Source: Methylotenera_A sp031369365 | Lineage (GTDB): Bacteria > Pseudomonadota > Gammaproteobacteria > Burkholderiales > Methylophilaceae | Length of the DNA: 53,728 nucleotides | NCBI GenBank assembly: GCA_031369365.1 | Contig: JANMOP010000009.1 | Location: forward strand, 1 to 53,728 | Direction of reading: 5' to 3' | Shown here: in pieces, positions 34,066 through 42,342 of the stretch | Layout of the letters: every line of letters starts with the position of its first letter | Numbering within the stretch: the first letter of the stretch is position 1 | Made by a program: the position numbers and the translations under genes | Notes under the pieces: generated by a model | The model's database searches: none | The model's input: the letters and a program-made list of their open reading frames with translations, nothing else | Told to the model about the DNA's origin: nothing

Positions 34066-35352
34066 TTACTTGAACAGTTGATAAAACGCATCCATACCTG
34101 CGTAACTACCCGCGTCACCCAATTCTTCTTCAATGCGCAGTAATTGGTTGTATTTGGCGATGCGTTCAGAGCGGCTTAAGCTACCAGTCTTGATTTGCAG
34201 TGCATTGGTGGCAACTGAAATATCGGCAATCGTGGTGTCTTCCGTCTCGCCCGAGCGGTGTGAGATTACCGACGTATAACCTGCGCGCTTGGCGGTTTCT
34301 ATAGTTTGGAAAGTTTCTGTGAGCGTACCAATTTGGTTAACTTTAATCAGCACCGAATTGGCCACGCCGCGTTTGATGCCTTCGCGCAAAATTTTGGCAT
34401 TAGTGACAAATAAATCGTCGCCCACCAATTGAGTGGTTTTGCCTAATCTTTTAGTTAAAGTATCCCAGCCATCCCAGTCAAATTCGGCCATGCCGTCTTC
34501 AATGCTGATGATAGGATATTTATCGCACCAAGTGGCCAAGTAATCGGTAAATTGGGCTGAAGATAATTGCAAACCTTCTGATTCTAAATGATATTTTCCA
34601 TCTTTATAAAACTCGGTACTGGCACAATCTAAACCCAAATACACGTCGCGGCCTGGCTCGTAGCCTGCCAGTGAAATGGCTTCTAAAATCAGTCGAATCG
34701 CATCTTCGTTCGAGGCTAAATTGGGTGCAAAGCCGCCTTCATCGCCCACCGTGGTAGCTAAACCTTTTTTGTGCAGTGTTTTTTTCAGTGCATGGAACAC
34801 TTCCGCACCACAGCGCAACGCTTCGCGAAAACTCGGCATACCTGCTGGAATGATCATAAACTCTTGCATATCAACCGAGTTATCCGCGTGTGCGCCACCG
34901 TTGATAATATTCATCATCGGCGTTGGCAATTGCATTGCGCCAGAGCCGCCCAAATAGCGGTACAGCGGCAAGCCAGATTCTTCTGCCGCTGCGCGTGCGC
35001 AGGCCATAGAGACCGCTAAAATCGCATTCGCGCCCAAACGGTCTTTGTTTTCTGTGCCGTCCAGCTCGATTAAAGTTTTATCGATAAAGGCTTGCTCTTC
35101 CGCATCCAAGCCAATAATCGCTTCGGTAATTTCAGTATTCACGTTTTCTACCGCTTGCAACACGCCTTTGCCCAGATAGCGCGTCATATCGCCATCACGT
35201 AGCTCTGCCGCCTCTTTGCTGCCGGTAGAAGCACCAGAAGGTACCGCCGCGCGGCCTATCACGCCACTTTCTAGCAATACATCACATTCAACAGTTGGGT
35301 TACCGCGTGAATCCATAATTTCGCGGGCGATAATATCTACAATTGCGCTCAT
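34066..35352 (-). CDS. eno: Enolase
   Basis: Enolase interconverts 2-phosphoglycerate and phosphoenolpyruvate. The 428 residues begin MSAIVDIIAREIMDSRGNPTVE and carry GAHADNSVDMQEFMIIP. The catalytic regions GDEGGFAPNL, SIEDGMAE and LIKVNQIGTLTET with the catalytic Lys, and SHRSGETEDTTIADI, are intact. The neighbours kdsA and pyrG upstream and ftsB downstream are the usual betaproteobacterial order. An A-family repeat lies in the gap to kdsA. Confidence 0.99.
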   Translation of the reverse strand: MSAIVDIIAREIMDSRGNPTVECDVLLESGVIGRAAVPSGASTGSKEAAELRDGDMTRYLGKGVLQAVENVNTEITEAIIGLDAEEQAFIDKTLIELDGTENKDRLGANAILAVSMACARAAAEESGLPLYRYLGGSGAMQLPTPMMNIINGGAHADNSVDMQEFMIIPAGMPSFREALRCGAEVFHALKKTLHKKGLATTVGDEGGFAPNLASNEDAIRLILEAISLAGYEPGRDVYLGLDCASTEFYKDGKYHLESEGLQLSSAQFTDYLATWCDKYPIISIEDGMAEFDWDGWDTLTKRLGKTTQLVGDDLFVTNAKILREGIKRGVANSVLIKVNQIGTLTETFQTIETAKRAGYTSVISHRSGETEDTTIADISVATNALQIKTGSLSRSERIAKYNQLLRIEEELGDAGSYAGMDAFYQLFK

Positions 35353-35378
35353 ACTTAAGTCCTTATCAAATTAAAGTT

Positions 35379-35472
35379 TTAGCCACAAATAAAAACGGAT
35401 TAACACAGATTATTATAAAACCAGTATTGCCTTGGCTTTTATCAGTGTGCATCTGTGTTTATCTGTGGCTAA
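35379..35472. repeat. CCACAGATAAACACAG inverted repeat (copy A3) between kdsA and eno
   Basis: The left arm starts TAGCCACAAATAAAAACGGA. The right arm is a tandem ending CATCTGTGTTTATCTGTGGC. About 33 bases lie between the arms. It occupies most of the 129-base gap. Confidence 0.85.
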
Positions 35473-35481
35473 ATTGTTTTT

Positions 35482-36321
35482 CTATAACGTACTTTCAATA
35501 AATCCTGCTTTTTTCACCAATTTATCCATATCCACCAACAAGTGCAGTAAATCTTCCATTTTGTGCAGTGGCCACGCGTTTGGACCGTCAGATAAGGCTT
35601 TACTTGGGTCTGGGTGCGTTTCCATAAATACGCCTGCGATGCCGCTGGCTACTGCGGCACGTGCCAATACTGGCACAAACTCACGTTGACCTCCACTTTT
35701 ATCGCCCTGTCCGCCAGGTTGTTGCACGCTGTGAGTAGCGTCGAACACTACTGGGCAATTGGTTTCGCGCATAATCACCAAGCCGCGCATGTCAGAAATC
35801 AATGTATTGTAGCCAAAACTGGCACCGCGCTCACACACCATAATCGTATCCGCGCCGCCATTGGCTTCTTTGGCTTTGTTCACCACTTGCAACATGTCGT
35901 GCGGTGCTAAAAACTGGCCTTTTTTAATATTGACTGGCTTGCCACAAGTGGCCACCGCAACAATAAAATCGGTTTGGCGACACAAAAATGCAGGCGTTTG
36001 CAGCACATCTACCACCGCCGCCACATGCGGCACTTGCTCGGTGGTATGCACGTCAGTTAAGACAGGCACGCCAATTTGGCTGCGTACTTCGTCTAAAATG
36101 CGTAGGCCTTCTTCTAAGCCAAAGCCGCGAAACGTCTTAGTCGAGCTGCGATTAGCTTTATCGTAAGACGATTTATAAATGAACGGGATACCCACTTTTG
36201 CGGCGATTTCCTTAAGCTTGCCCGCAGTTTCAATGGCAAACTCACGCGATTCAATCACGCACGGGCCAGCGATTAAAAATAGTGGTTTATCTAAACCAAC
36301 TTCAAAGTTACATAATTTCAT
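35482..36321 (-). CDS. kdsA: 3-deoxy-8-phosphooctulonate synthase (KDO-8-P synthase)
   Basis: KdsA joins PEP and arabinose 5-phosphate to make KDO-8-phosphate for LPS. The 279 residues carry LFLIAGPCVIESREFA, YKSSYDKANRSS, FRGFGLEEGLRIL and PVLTDVHTTEQ, all family motifs. A metal-dependent class is not obvious by eye. It lies between pyrG and eno, which supplies PEP chemistry nearby. Repeats separate it from both neighbours. Confidence 0.98.
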   Translation of the reverse strand: MKLCNFEVGLDKPLFLIAGPCVIESREFAIETAGKLKEIAAKVGIPFIYKSSYDKANRSSTKTFRGFGLEEGLRILDEVRSQIGVPVLTDVHTTEQVPHVAAVVDVLQTPAFLCRQTDFIVAVATCGKPVNIKKGQFLAPHDMLQVVNKAKEANGGADTIMVCERGASFGYNTLISDMRGLVIMRETNCPVVFDATHSVQQPGGQGDKSGGQREFVPVLARAAVASGIAGVFMETHPDPSKALSDGPNAWPLHKMEDLLHLLVDMDKLVKKAGFIESTL

Positions 36322-36336
36322 TTAGATCCTTTTTAC

Positions 36337-36423
36337 TTAGCCACAGAGGTCACAGAGAACACAGAGAAAACCACCTGCTTATACTTGTTTTTCTCTGTGC
36401 CCTCGGTGTACTCTGTGGCTAAC
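36337..36423. repeat. CCACAGAGG inverted repeat (copy A4) between pyrG and kdsA
   Basis: The left arm starts TTAGCCACAGAGGTCACAGA and the right arm ends GGTGTACTCTGTGGCTAA. The spacer between arms is about 21 bases. It is the same unit type as copy A1. Confidence 0.9.
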
Positions 36424-36434
36424 ATGTCCTTTAA

Positions 36435-38063
36435 TTACACTTTTTTATTATCAAGCGCCGCCTGCACATACGCCTTAAACAGCGGATGCCCTGCACGCGG
36501 GTTTGAGGTAAATTCTGGGTGAAATTGTACGCCTACAAACCACGGATGTGTGGCAGCTGGCAGTTCGATAATCTCACATAAATCCTCGCCCGTGGTACGC
36601 GCAGAAACAACCATGCCAGCACTTTTAAGCTGATCAACGTAATGGTTATTCACTTCATAACGATGGCGATGACGCTCGTTCACCTGCGCGCCGTAAATGC
36701 TAGCTGCTAACGTATTTGGCACAATGGGGCACACTTGTGCACCCAATCGCATAGTGCCGCCAAGGTCAGAATGTTCATCGCGCACTTCTACTTTGCCAGT
36801 TGCATCTTGCCATTCGGTAATTAATCCAATCAGCTTGTGAGGCGCGTCGGCGTTAAACTCTGTGCTATTGGCATCTTTTAAACCTGCCACGTTGCGCGCA
36901 AATTCTATTACCGCCAATTGCATACCTAAACAAATGCCTAAATAGGGGATTTTATTTTCACGTGCATATTGTATCGCTGCAATTTTGCCTTCCGTACCAC
37001 GCACGCCAAAACCACCTGGAATCAAAATCGCATCCATATTTTTCAGCACGTCTGTGCCGCTTTTTTCAATCTCTTCACTATCGATATAATGAATTTTTAC
37101 TTTAGATTCTGTATGAATGCCCGCATGGATTAAGGCTTCGGTGAGCGATTTATAGCTTTCGGTTAAATCCACATACTTGCCCACAAAGGCAATATTCACA
37201 TGATATTTTGGATTTTCCAGCCTAGTCACAATGTTCTTCCACGCGGTTAAATCAGCCGCTTTGGCTAAAATATGCAGCTTGTGGCAGACAATTTCGTCCA
37301 TCATTTGATCGTGCAACAAACCAGGAATTTTGTAAATCGAATCCGAATCAATCGCGCTAATGACCGCTTCAAAAGACACATTGGTAAACAGCGCAATTTT
37401 GCGGCGCTCTTCTTCTGGAATATCGCGCTCGGCGCGGCATAGTAAAATATCGGGCTGAATACCAATCTGGCGCAGCTCTTTTACACTGTGCTGGGTCGGC
37501 TTGGTTTTAAGCTCGCCTGCGGTCGGAATCCACGGCAGCAAAGTCAGGTGCACATAGCAGGCGTTGTTGCGGCCTTCTTCAAACCCCATTTGGCGAATGG
37601 CCTCTAAAAACGGTAGCGATTCAATATCGCCAACCGTGCCGCCCACCTCTACAATCGCTACATCCGCGCCTTCTGCACCACGTTTAATGTGGTTTTTAAT
37701 CTCATCGGTAATGTGTGGAATCACCTGTACAGTTTTGCCGAGATATTCGCCGCGGCGCTCTTTTTTAATCACCGTTTCGTAAATTTGACCTGTGGTAAAA
37801 CTGTTGCGTTTGGCCATGCGCTGCGAAATAAAGCGCTCGTAATGGCCTAAATCCAAGTCGGTTTCTGCGCCGTCATCTGTAACGAAAACCTCGCCGTGCT
37901 GAAAAGGCGACATGGTGCCAGGGTCAACGTTAATATAGGGGTCTAACTTTAGCATAGTGACTTTAATGCCACGTGATTCGAGGATTGCACCGAGACTAGC
38001 AGCCGCGATACCTTTGCCTAGAGAGGAAACTACACCGCCAGTTACGAATACATATTTGGTCAT
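36435..38063 (-). CDS. pyrG: CTP synthase
   Basis: PyrG aminates UTP to CTP using glutamine. The 542 residues comprise a synthetase domain (1 to about 266, VTGGVVSSLGKGIAAASLG, LKLDPYINVDPGTMSPFQHGE) and a class I glutamine amidotransferase domain (about 290-542). The nucleophile Cys lies in LGICLGMQLA and the His/Glu pair in GVQFHPEFTS. It heads the series pyrG-kdsA-eno-ftsB, divergent from the DUF485-symporter unit. Confidence 0.99.
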   Translation of the reverse strand: MTKYVFVTGGVVSSLGKGIAAASLGAILESRGIKVTMLKLDPYINVDPGTMSPFQHGEVFVTDDGAETDLDLGHYERFISQRMAKRNSFTTGQIYETVIKKERRGEYLGKTVQVIPHITDEIKNHIKRGAEGADVAIVEVGGTVGDIESLPFLEAIRQMGFEEGRNNACYVHLTLLPWIPTAGELKTKPTQHSVKELRQIGIQPDILLCRAERDIPEEERRKIALFTNVSFEAVISAIDSDSIYKIPGLLHDQMMDEIVCHKLHILAKAADLTAWKNIVTRLENPKYHVNIAFVGKYVDLTESYKSLTEALIHAGIHTESKVKIHYIDSEEIEKSGTDVLKNMDAILIPGGFGVRGTEGKIAAIQYARENKIPYLGICLGMQLAVIEFARNVAGLKDANSTEFNADAPHKLIGLITEWQDATGKVEVRDEHSDLGGTMRLGAQVCPIVPNTLAASIYGAQVNERHRHRYEVNNHYVDQLKSAGMVVSARTTGEDLCEIIELPAATHPWFVGVQFHPEFTSNPRAGHPLFKAYVQAALDNKKV

Positions 38064-38192
38064 GGGAAAGGCACTTAATTATTCATTGCAGACGGGGAGT
38101 AATTTTACCGCAAAGCCAGTACAATAACCAGTAAAAGCACTGTCAAAATCACATTCAAACAGCATGATTTTGCGTTTAAAATTTAGGGGGAA

Positions 38193-38525
38193 ATGTCTTT
38201 GGCACAATCAAACATCCATTGGGAAGCGGTCGAGGCTGACCCGCGCTTTCAGGCTTTACACAAAGATAAAAATCGCTTTTTATGGCGCATGATGTTGTTT
38301 GCATTGGTATATTTCTTCTGCCTGCCCATTGCAACGGCCTACTTTCAAGATATTTTAAAAATTAAAATTTGGGGCGTGATTAACGTTGGGCTTTTGTTTG
38401 CACTAAGCCAGTTTATTGTTGCTTGGGCAATTGCGGCTATTTACGCCAAGCGCGCCAATACTGAGTTTGACGCGAGAGCCAAAATTTTAGTCGATGACGC
38501 GCATAATATAAAGGGTGTGGTATGA
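38193..38525 (+). CDS. DUF485 membrane protein (YjcH-like)
   Basis: The 110 residues form a soluble N-terminus followed by two membrane helices (MMLFALVYFFCLPIATAYF and VGLLFALSQFIVAWAIAAIYAKRAN). The DUF485 family is nearly always encoded directly before acetate permease, and here the stop overlaps the symporter start by four bases (ATGA-type). It begins after a strong AGGGGGAA Shine-Dalgarno. It is thought to act as a small subunit of the symporter. Confidence 0.93.
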   Translation: MSLAQSNIHWEAVEADPRFQALHKDKNRFLWRMMLFALVYFFCLPIATAYFQDILKIKIWGVINVGLLFALSQFIVAWAIAAIYAKRANTEFDARAKILVDDAHNIKGVV

Positions 38526-40534
38526 ATGTTAAGGTTATTAAGTATTTAACTGCATTTTTAATCGGCCTGCAAGCCACGCCAGTATTGGCCGCTGGTGCAG
38601 TCTCTACAGAATATCGCTGGCTTACATTCCTAGTCTTTAGCAGCATTATCGCGGCCACCATGGTCATCACTTGGCGCGCCAGCAAGCGCGTTAAATCTAC
38701 CGAAGATTTTTACGCCGCAGGCAATTCAATTTCTGGCTTGCAAAATGGCTGGGCGATTGCGGGAGATTACCTGTCAGCCGCGTCTTTCCTCGGTATTGCG
38801 GGTTTAATCTCGCTATATGGCTACGATGGTTTTATGTATTCGGTCGGCTTTCTCATGGGTTATATTGCAGTACTTTTAGTCATCGCCGAACCCTGCCGCA
38901 ACATCGGTAAATACACACTGGGCGACATTTTAGCCTTCCGTAACAATCCAAAAAAAGCACGCATGATTGCTGCGCTTTCCACCATCACCGTCAGCATTTT
39001 CTACCTCACCGCGCAAATGGTCGGCGGCGGCGTATTAGTGAAAACGCTTATTGGTATTGATTACGAAGTCTCAGTCATCGCCGTCGGTACGTTGATGCTT
39101 GCTTACGTGGTGTTCGGCGGTATGGTCGCGACGACTTATGTGCAAATTGTCAAAGCCGTTTTATTGGTGATAGCCTCACTGGTTTTAGTCACACTGGTGT
39201 GGCTGCCTTATGGATTCAGCCTGCCTGCATTTTTACAAGCCGTGGTTGACGATAGTAAGATTCAGGCGCAAGTGGCTAAATTATTAGGCGCAGCGGCGAG
39301 CAATATGACGCCACAAGAACTCGGTCAGCGCTTTTTAGAGCCTGGCTTGTTTTTAAAAGACCCGATAGACCAAATTAGCCTAGGCATGGCGCTGGTGTTT
39401 GGCACGGCAGGTTTGCCGCATATTTTAATGCGCTTTTTTACCGTGCCAAATGCGCAAGAAGCTCGTAAAAGTGTGGTGTGGGCAATGGCGATTATTGGTG
39501 GCTTTTACGTACTGACATTATTTTTGGGCTTTGGCGCGGCAATACATGTTGGGCCAGAAGTCATCGGCGGTATTGATAAGGGTGGCAATATGGCCGCGCC
39601 TTTACTGGCGCAGTATTTAGGCGGCGGGCAAAACTCGCTAATGGGCAATTTTATGTTGGCGTTTGTAGCGGCAGTCGCCTTCGCCACCATAGTCGCCGTA
39701 GTCGCGGGTTTAGTGCTGGCTTCGGCATCTGCCATTGCACACGATTTATATGTGAATGTGATTAAAAATGGTGACGCAAGCCAAAGCCAACAAATGAAAG
39801 CCGCGCGCATCGCTAGTATTGGCGTGGGTATCGTGGCGATTTTTATTGGCATACTCGCCAAAGGCCAAAACGTAGCACACCTAGTCGGTATGGCATTTGC
39901 CGTGGCGGCAAGTAGCAATTTACCCGCAATTTTTCTCACCCTTTACTGGAAAAAATGCAACACCATAGGCGTGGTGATGGGCATGCTAATTGGTGCAGGT
40001 AGCGCGATTTTATTGGTGTTGGTTTCACCCAATATGACTTACCCACAAAAGATGATTGCGGATGCAAAAATTGTGCTAGAAGGCGCACCAGCTATGCCTG
40101 CCAGCGATATCAAAATCAGCGAGGGCATTATTTGTGAGTTTTTTACAATCTGCCAAAAACGCGAAGCTGCCAAACCAGAAGTTGAAGCTGTGATTTCAGC
40201 ACCACAAAAAGTTGCTGAACTAAAAGACTTACTCACGCGTATTCGTAGCCAACAAGCGGTTGCAGGCATTAGTAAACAAATCACCGAACTAGAAAAATCG
40301 ATCAGCAAAGCTAATGAAGATTTAGCCAAATTTTCTAACCAAAGCATGAGCATGATGGGCTTAGAAGAACCACTTTTCAGGCTTAAAAACCCAGGTATTA
40401 TCTCAATCCCACTGGGGTTTTTAATGGTGATTTTGTTTAGCCTACTCACGCGCGACAAACGCAGTGAAGATTTATGGGAAGAATTGTATGTGCGCCAGAA
40501 CACTGGGCTGCATGTGGAAGATGTTTCGCATTAA
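38522..40534 (+). CDS. actP: Sodium:solute symporter, ActP-type (cation/acetate permease), long form
   Basis: The protein belongs to the SSS family and has many membrane helices, with TEDFYAAGNSISGLQNGWAIAGDYLSAASFLG and GTAGLPHILMRFFTVPNAQEAR typical of ActP acetate/glycolate permeases. The 670 residues exceed E. coli ActP (549). Most of the extra length is a soluble insertion of about 100 residues before the last membrane helix. It contains CEFFTICQKREAAKPEVEAV and a predicted coiled coil (LKDLLTRIRSQQAVAGISKQ...). Substrate by homology: acetate or a related monocarboxylate. Confidence 0.88.
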   Translation: MNVKVIKYLTAFLIGLQATPVLAAGAVSTEYRWLTFLVFSSIIAATMVITWRASKRVKSTEDFYAAGNSISGLQNGWAIAGDYLSAASFLGIAGLISLYGYDGFMYSVGFLMGYIAVLLVIAEPCRNIGKYTLGDILAFRNNPKKARMIAALSTITVSIFYLTAQMVGGGVLVKTLIGIDYEVSVIAVGTLMLAYVVFGGMVATTYVQIVKAVLLVIASLVLVTLVWLPYGFSLPAFLQAVVDDSKIQAQVAKLLGAAASNMTPQELGQRFLEPGLFLKDPIDQISLGMALVFGTAGLPHILMRFFTVPNAQEARKSVVWAMAIIGGFYVLTLFLGFGAAIHVGPEVIGGIDKGGNMAAPLLAQYLGGGQNSLMGNFMLAFVAAVAFATIVAVVAGLVLASASAIAHDLYVNVIKNGDASQSQQMKAARIASIGVGIVAIFIGILAKGQNVAHLVGMAFAVAASSNLPAIFLTLYWKKCNTIGVVMGMLIGAGSAILLVLVSPNMTYPQKMIADAKIVLEGAPAMPASDIKISEGIICEFFTICQKREAAKPEVEAVISAPQKVAELKDLLTRIRSQQAVAGISKQITELEKSISKANEDLAKFSNQSMSMMGLEEPLFRLKNPGIISIPLGFLMVILFSLLTRDKRSEDLWEELYVRQNTGLHVEDVSH

Positions 40535-41142
40535 TGCGTTATCAAGGAAAGATTTCAGGCTGGAGAGATGACCAAGGCTTTGGCTTTGCAAGCCCCAATG
40601 GTGGCGGCCAAAAAGCTTTTGTGCATATTAAAGCTTTTTTAAAACATTCAGCTAGGCCAGTAGAGGGTGATTTAATCACTTACGAACTAGCAAAAGATGA
40701 AAAAAATAGGTATTACGCTAAAAATATTCAGTTTGTAGCTGAGTCATCAGCGTCATCTGCATATTACAAACCAAGTTTAATCCCTACTTATTTTGCTATT
40801 TTGTTTTTAGTTTTATTGTTTTTGCTGACCCTTAACAAACTTGCACCTTTAAACTTATTTGTAGTTTATTTATGTGCTAGCGTATTTACTTTTGTTATCT
40901 ATGCAAAAGATAAACTAGCCGCTAAAAACAATAATCAACGAACACCTGAAAATACATTACATCTACTTAGTTTTGTTGGAGGCTGGCCAGGTGCTATTTT
41001 TGCCCAAAAAATGTTACGCCATAAATCAAAAAAAGAAGATTTTCAAACCACATTTTGGCTGACAGTCTTTTTAAATTTATTAGCCATAGCTTGGTTACTG
41101 CTTTCTGAAGACGGCAAAAAATTTATAAGTGCATTTATTTAG
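40534..41142 (+). CDS. Cold-shock domain plus DUF1294 membrane protein
   Basis: I start at ATG 40534, which overlaps the stop of actP by one base and gives 202 residues. The N-terminal cold-shock domain (GKISGWRDDQGFGFASPNGG, AFVHIKAF) would bind RNA or single-stranded DNA. The C-terminal DUF1294 part has three to four helices (YFAILFLVLLFLLTL, LFVVYLCASVFTFVIYAKDKLAA) and the family motif LLSFVGGWPGAIFAQKMLRHKSKKEDFQ. The combination is common, with unknown function. Confidence 0.9.
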   Translation: MRYQGKISGWRDDQGFGFASPNGGGQKAFVHIKAFLKHSARPVEGDLITYELAKDEKNRYYAKNIQFVAESSASSAYYKPSLIPTYFAILFLVLLFLLTLNKLAPLNLFVVYLCASVFTFVIYAKDKLAAKNNNQRTPENTLHLLSFVGGWPGAIFAQKMLRHKSKKEDFQTTFWLTVFLNLLAIAWLLLSEDGKKFISAFI

Positions 41143-41162
41143 GCTAATTCGCCTTAGTTACT

Positions 41163-41190
41163 CACTTGCCATAACCTTTAGACTGCTAAA
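41163..41190 (-). pseudogene. Duplicated, diverged 3' end of mtnB
   Basis: These 28 bases match 41568-41595 at 24 positions. In the mtnB frame they read QSKGYGK-stop against QFKGYGKWAK-stop in the real gene. The copy lies about 405 bases downstream of the true end. Confidence 0.65.
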
Positions 41191-41193
41191 TTG

Positions 41194-41466
41194 CATCACA
41201 CTTAACGCCCTTTCAGCACGCTGAGTAACGCAGATAAAACAAGATGAAGGCGAGAACTGTTTGAGACCGCAAGGGTATTGCCCGTGGAATATATGCGCTA
41301 AAGCGCATTATTCACACGTGAAGTTTCGCTACAAGCCTTGTACTGTATGGTTTATTAGGGCGAGTTCCGCAGCCGCTTGTTTTATCTAGTAACACAATAT
41401 AGCCGCAGGCTATGATGCAGGGTGTGATTTTCTTTGAGTACTTTCTTTTAAATATTTAAAAGAAAG
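41194..41466. repeat. Long palindromic element between the actP unit and mtnB
   Basis: Outer arms ATCACAC (41195-41201) / GTGTGAT (41422-41428). Inner perfect 12-base arms AGATAAAACAAG (41232-41243) / CTTGTTTTATCT (41376-41387). It is followed by a perfect 26-base palindrome, 13-base arm CTTTCTTTTAAAT, at 41441-41466. No coding region of note is present. The 415-base gap 41143-41557 is otherwise filled by the mtnB copy and the next repeat. Confidence 0.75.
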
Positions 41467-41511
41467 GGACTAGATGTCGGGCTACTCCCGACTGTTCCAA
41501 TCTGCAATATT

Positions 41512-41552
41512 GCCCCTCTCCCCAACCCCTCTCCCGCTTACGGGCGAGGGGC
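41512..41552. repeat. CCCTCTCCC palindromic repeat (intergenic copy)
   Basis: Core CCCCTCTCCCGC-TTAC-GGGCGAGGGG preceded by a second CCCCTCTCCCC unit. It is nearly identical in build to the copy inside metG at 6461-6502, and it ends five bases before the mtnB stop codon. Confidence 0.9.
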
Positions 41553-41557
41553 TAAAA

Positions 41558-42193
41558 CTACTTCGCCCACTTCCCATAACCCTTAAACTGCTGAAACACT
41601 TCGCGCATTTCGGCTTCGGTTAAAATATGCGGCTCACCAATCTGCAACGCGCGCCAATATTGCTCGCATAAGTTTTCTACTTCCACTGTCACCGCCAACG
41701 CATCGTCTAAATCTCGCCCTAGCGCTATCATGCCGTGATTGGCTAGTAAGCAGGCTTTGCGGTCTATCAAAGCTGCCAACGCGTTATTAGATAAGGCTTG
41801 CGAGCCAAACAAAGCATACGGCGCACATCGAATCGTGTCGCCGCCCACAACCGCTATCATGTAGTGAAACGGCGGAATGTCTTTATGCAAGCATGCCAGC
41901 GTGGTGGCGAACATGCAGTGGGTGTGGACGACAGCATTAATATCGGCGCGGCTTGCCAAAATATCACGATGAAAACGCCACTCGGATGAAGGGATTTTTT
42001 CAGCCTCAAAACTGCCGTCAAATTGCATTTTTACCATGCTGGCTGCGGTCATATCTTCAACCGCCATACCGCTTGGCGTGACCAAGAATCCAGCTTCGCA
42101 ACGCACGCTGCAATTGCCTGCTGTGCCTTTATTTAAGCCAGTGTCGTTAAGTTTTTGGGCAATTTTTAGTAATTGTTCGCGTTCGTTTTTCAT
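41558..42193 (-). CDS. mtnB: Methylthioribulose-1-phosphate dehydratase
   Basis: MtnB dehydrates methylthioribulose 1-phosphate in the methionine salvage pathway. The 211 residues have the class II aldolase/adducin fold. Visible parts are LNDTGLNKGTAGNCSVRCEAGFLVTPSG, the zinc-binding HTHCMFATTLA and a further His in LLANHGMIALG. The gene order mtnA, glycosidase-like gene, mtnB on the same strand suggests one unit. A GTCATTCTGA repeat separates mtnB from the middle gene. The 3' end abuts a palindromic repeat. Confidence 0.92.
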   Translation of the reverse strand: MKNEREQLLKIAQKLNDTGLNKGTAGNCSVRCEAGFLVTPSGMAVEDMTAASMVKMQFDGSFEAEKIPSSEWRFHRDILASRADINAVVHTHCMFATTLACLHKDIPPFHYMIAVVGGDTIRCAPYALFGSQALSNNALAALIDRKACLLANHGMIALGRDLDDALAVTVEVENLCEQYWRALQIGEPHILTEAEMREVFQQFKGYGKWAK

Positions 42194-42221
42194 GGTTTAT
42201 TTTACCTCAACTCTCAGTCAC

Positions 42222-42310
42222 CGTCATTCTGAACCTAAGATTTTATAGTAGCGAAGAATCCAAGCAATCTAGCCACAATGACTGGATTCTTCGCTACGCT
42301 CAGAATGACG
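42222..42310. repeat. GTCATTCTGA inverted repeat (second copy)
   Basis: The left arm, CGTCATTCTGA then GCGAAGAATCCA (42222-42262), is split by about 14 extra bases. The right arm ends TTCGCTACGCTCAGAATGACG (42290-42310). It lies between mtnB and the glycosidase-like gene. Same family as 12838-12970. Confidence 0.85.
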
Positions 42311-42342
42311 AAAATTGAGGAGATTTGCAATGATAACAAAAA

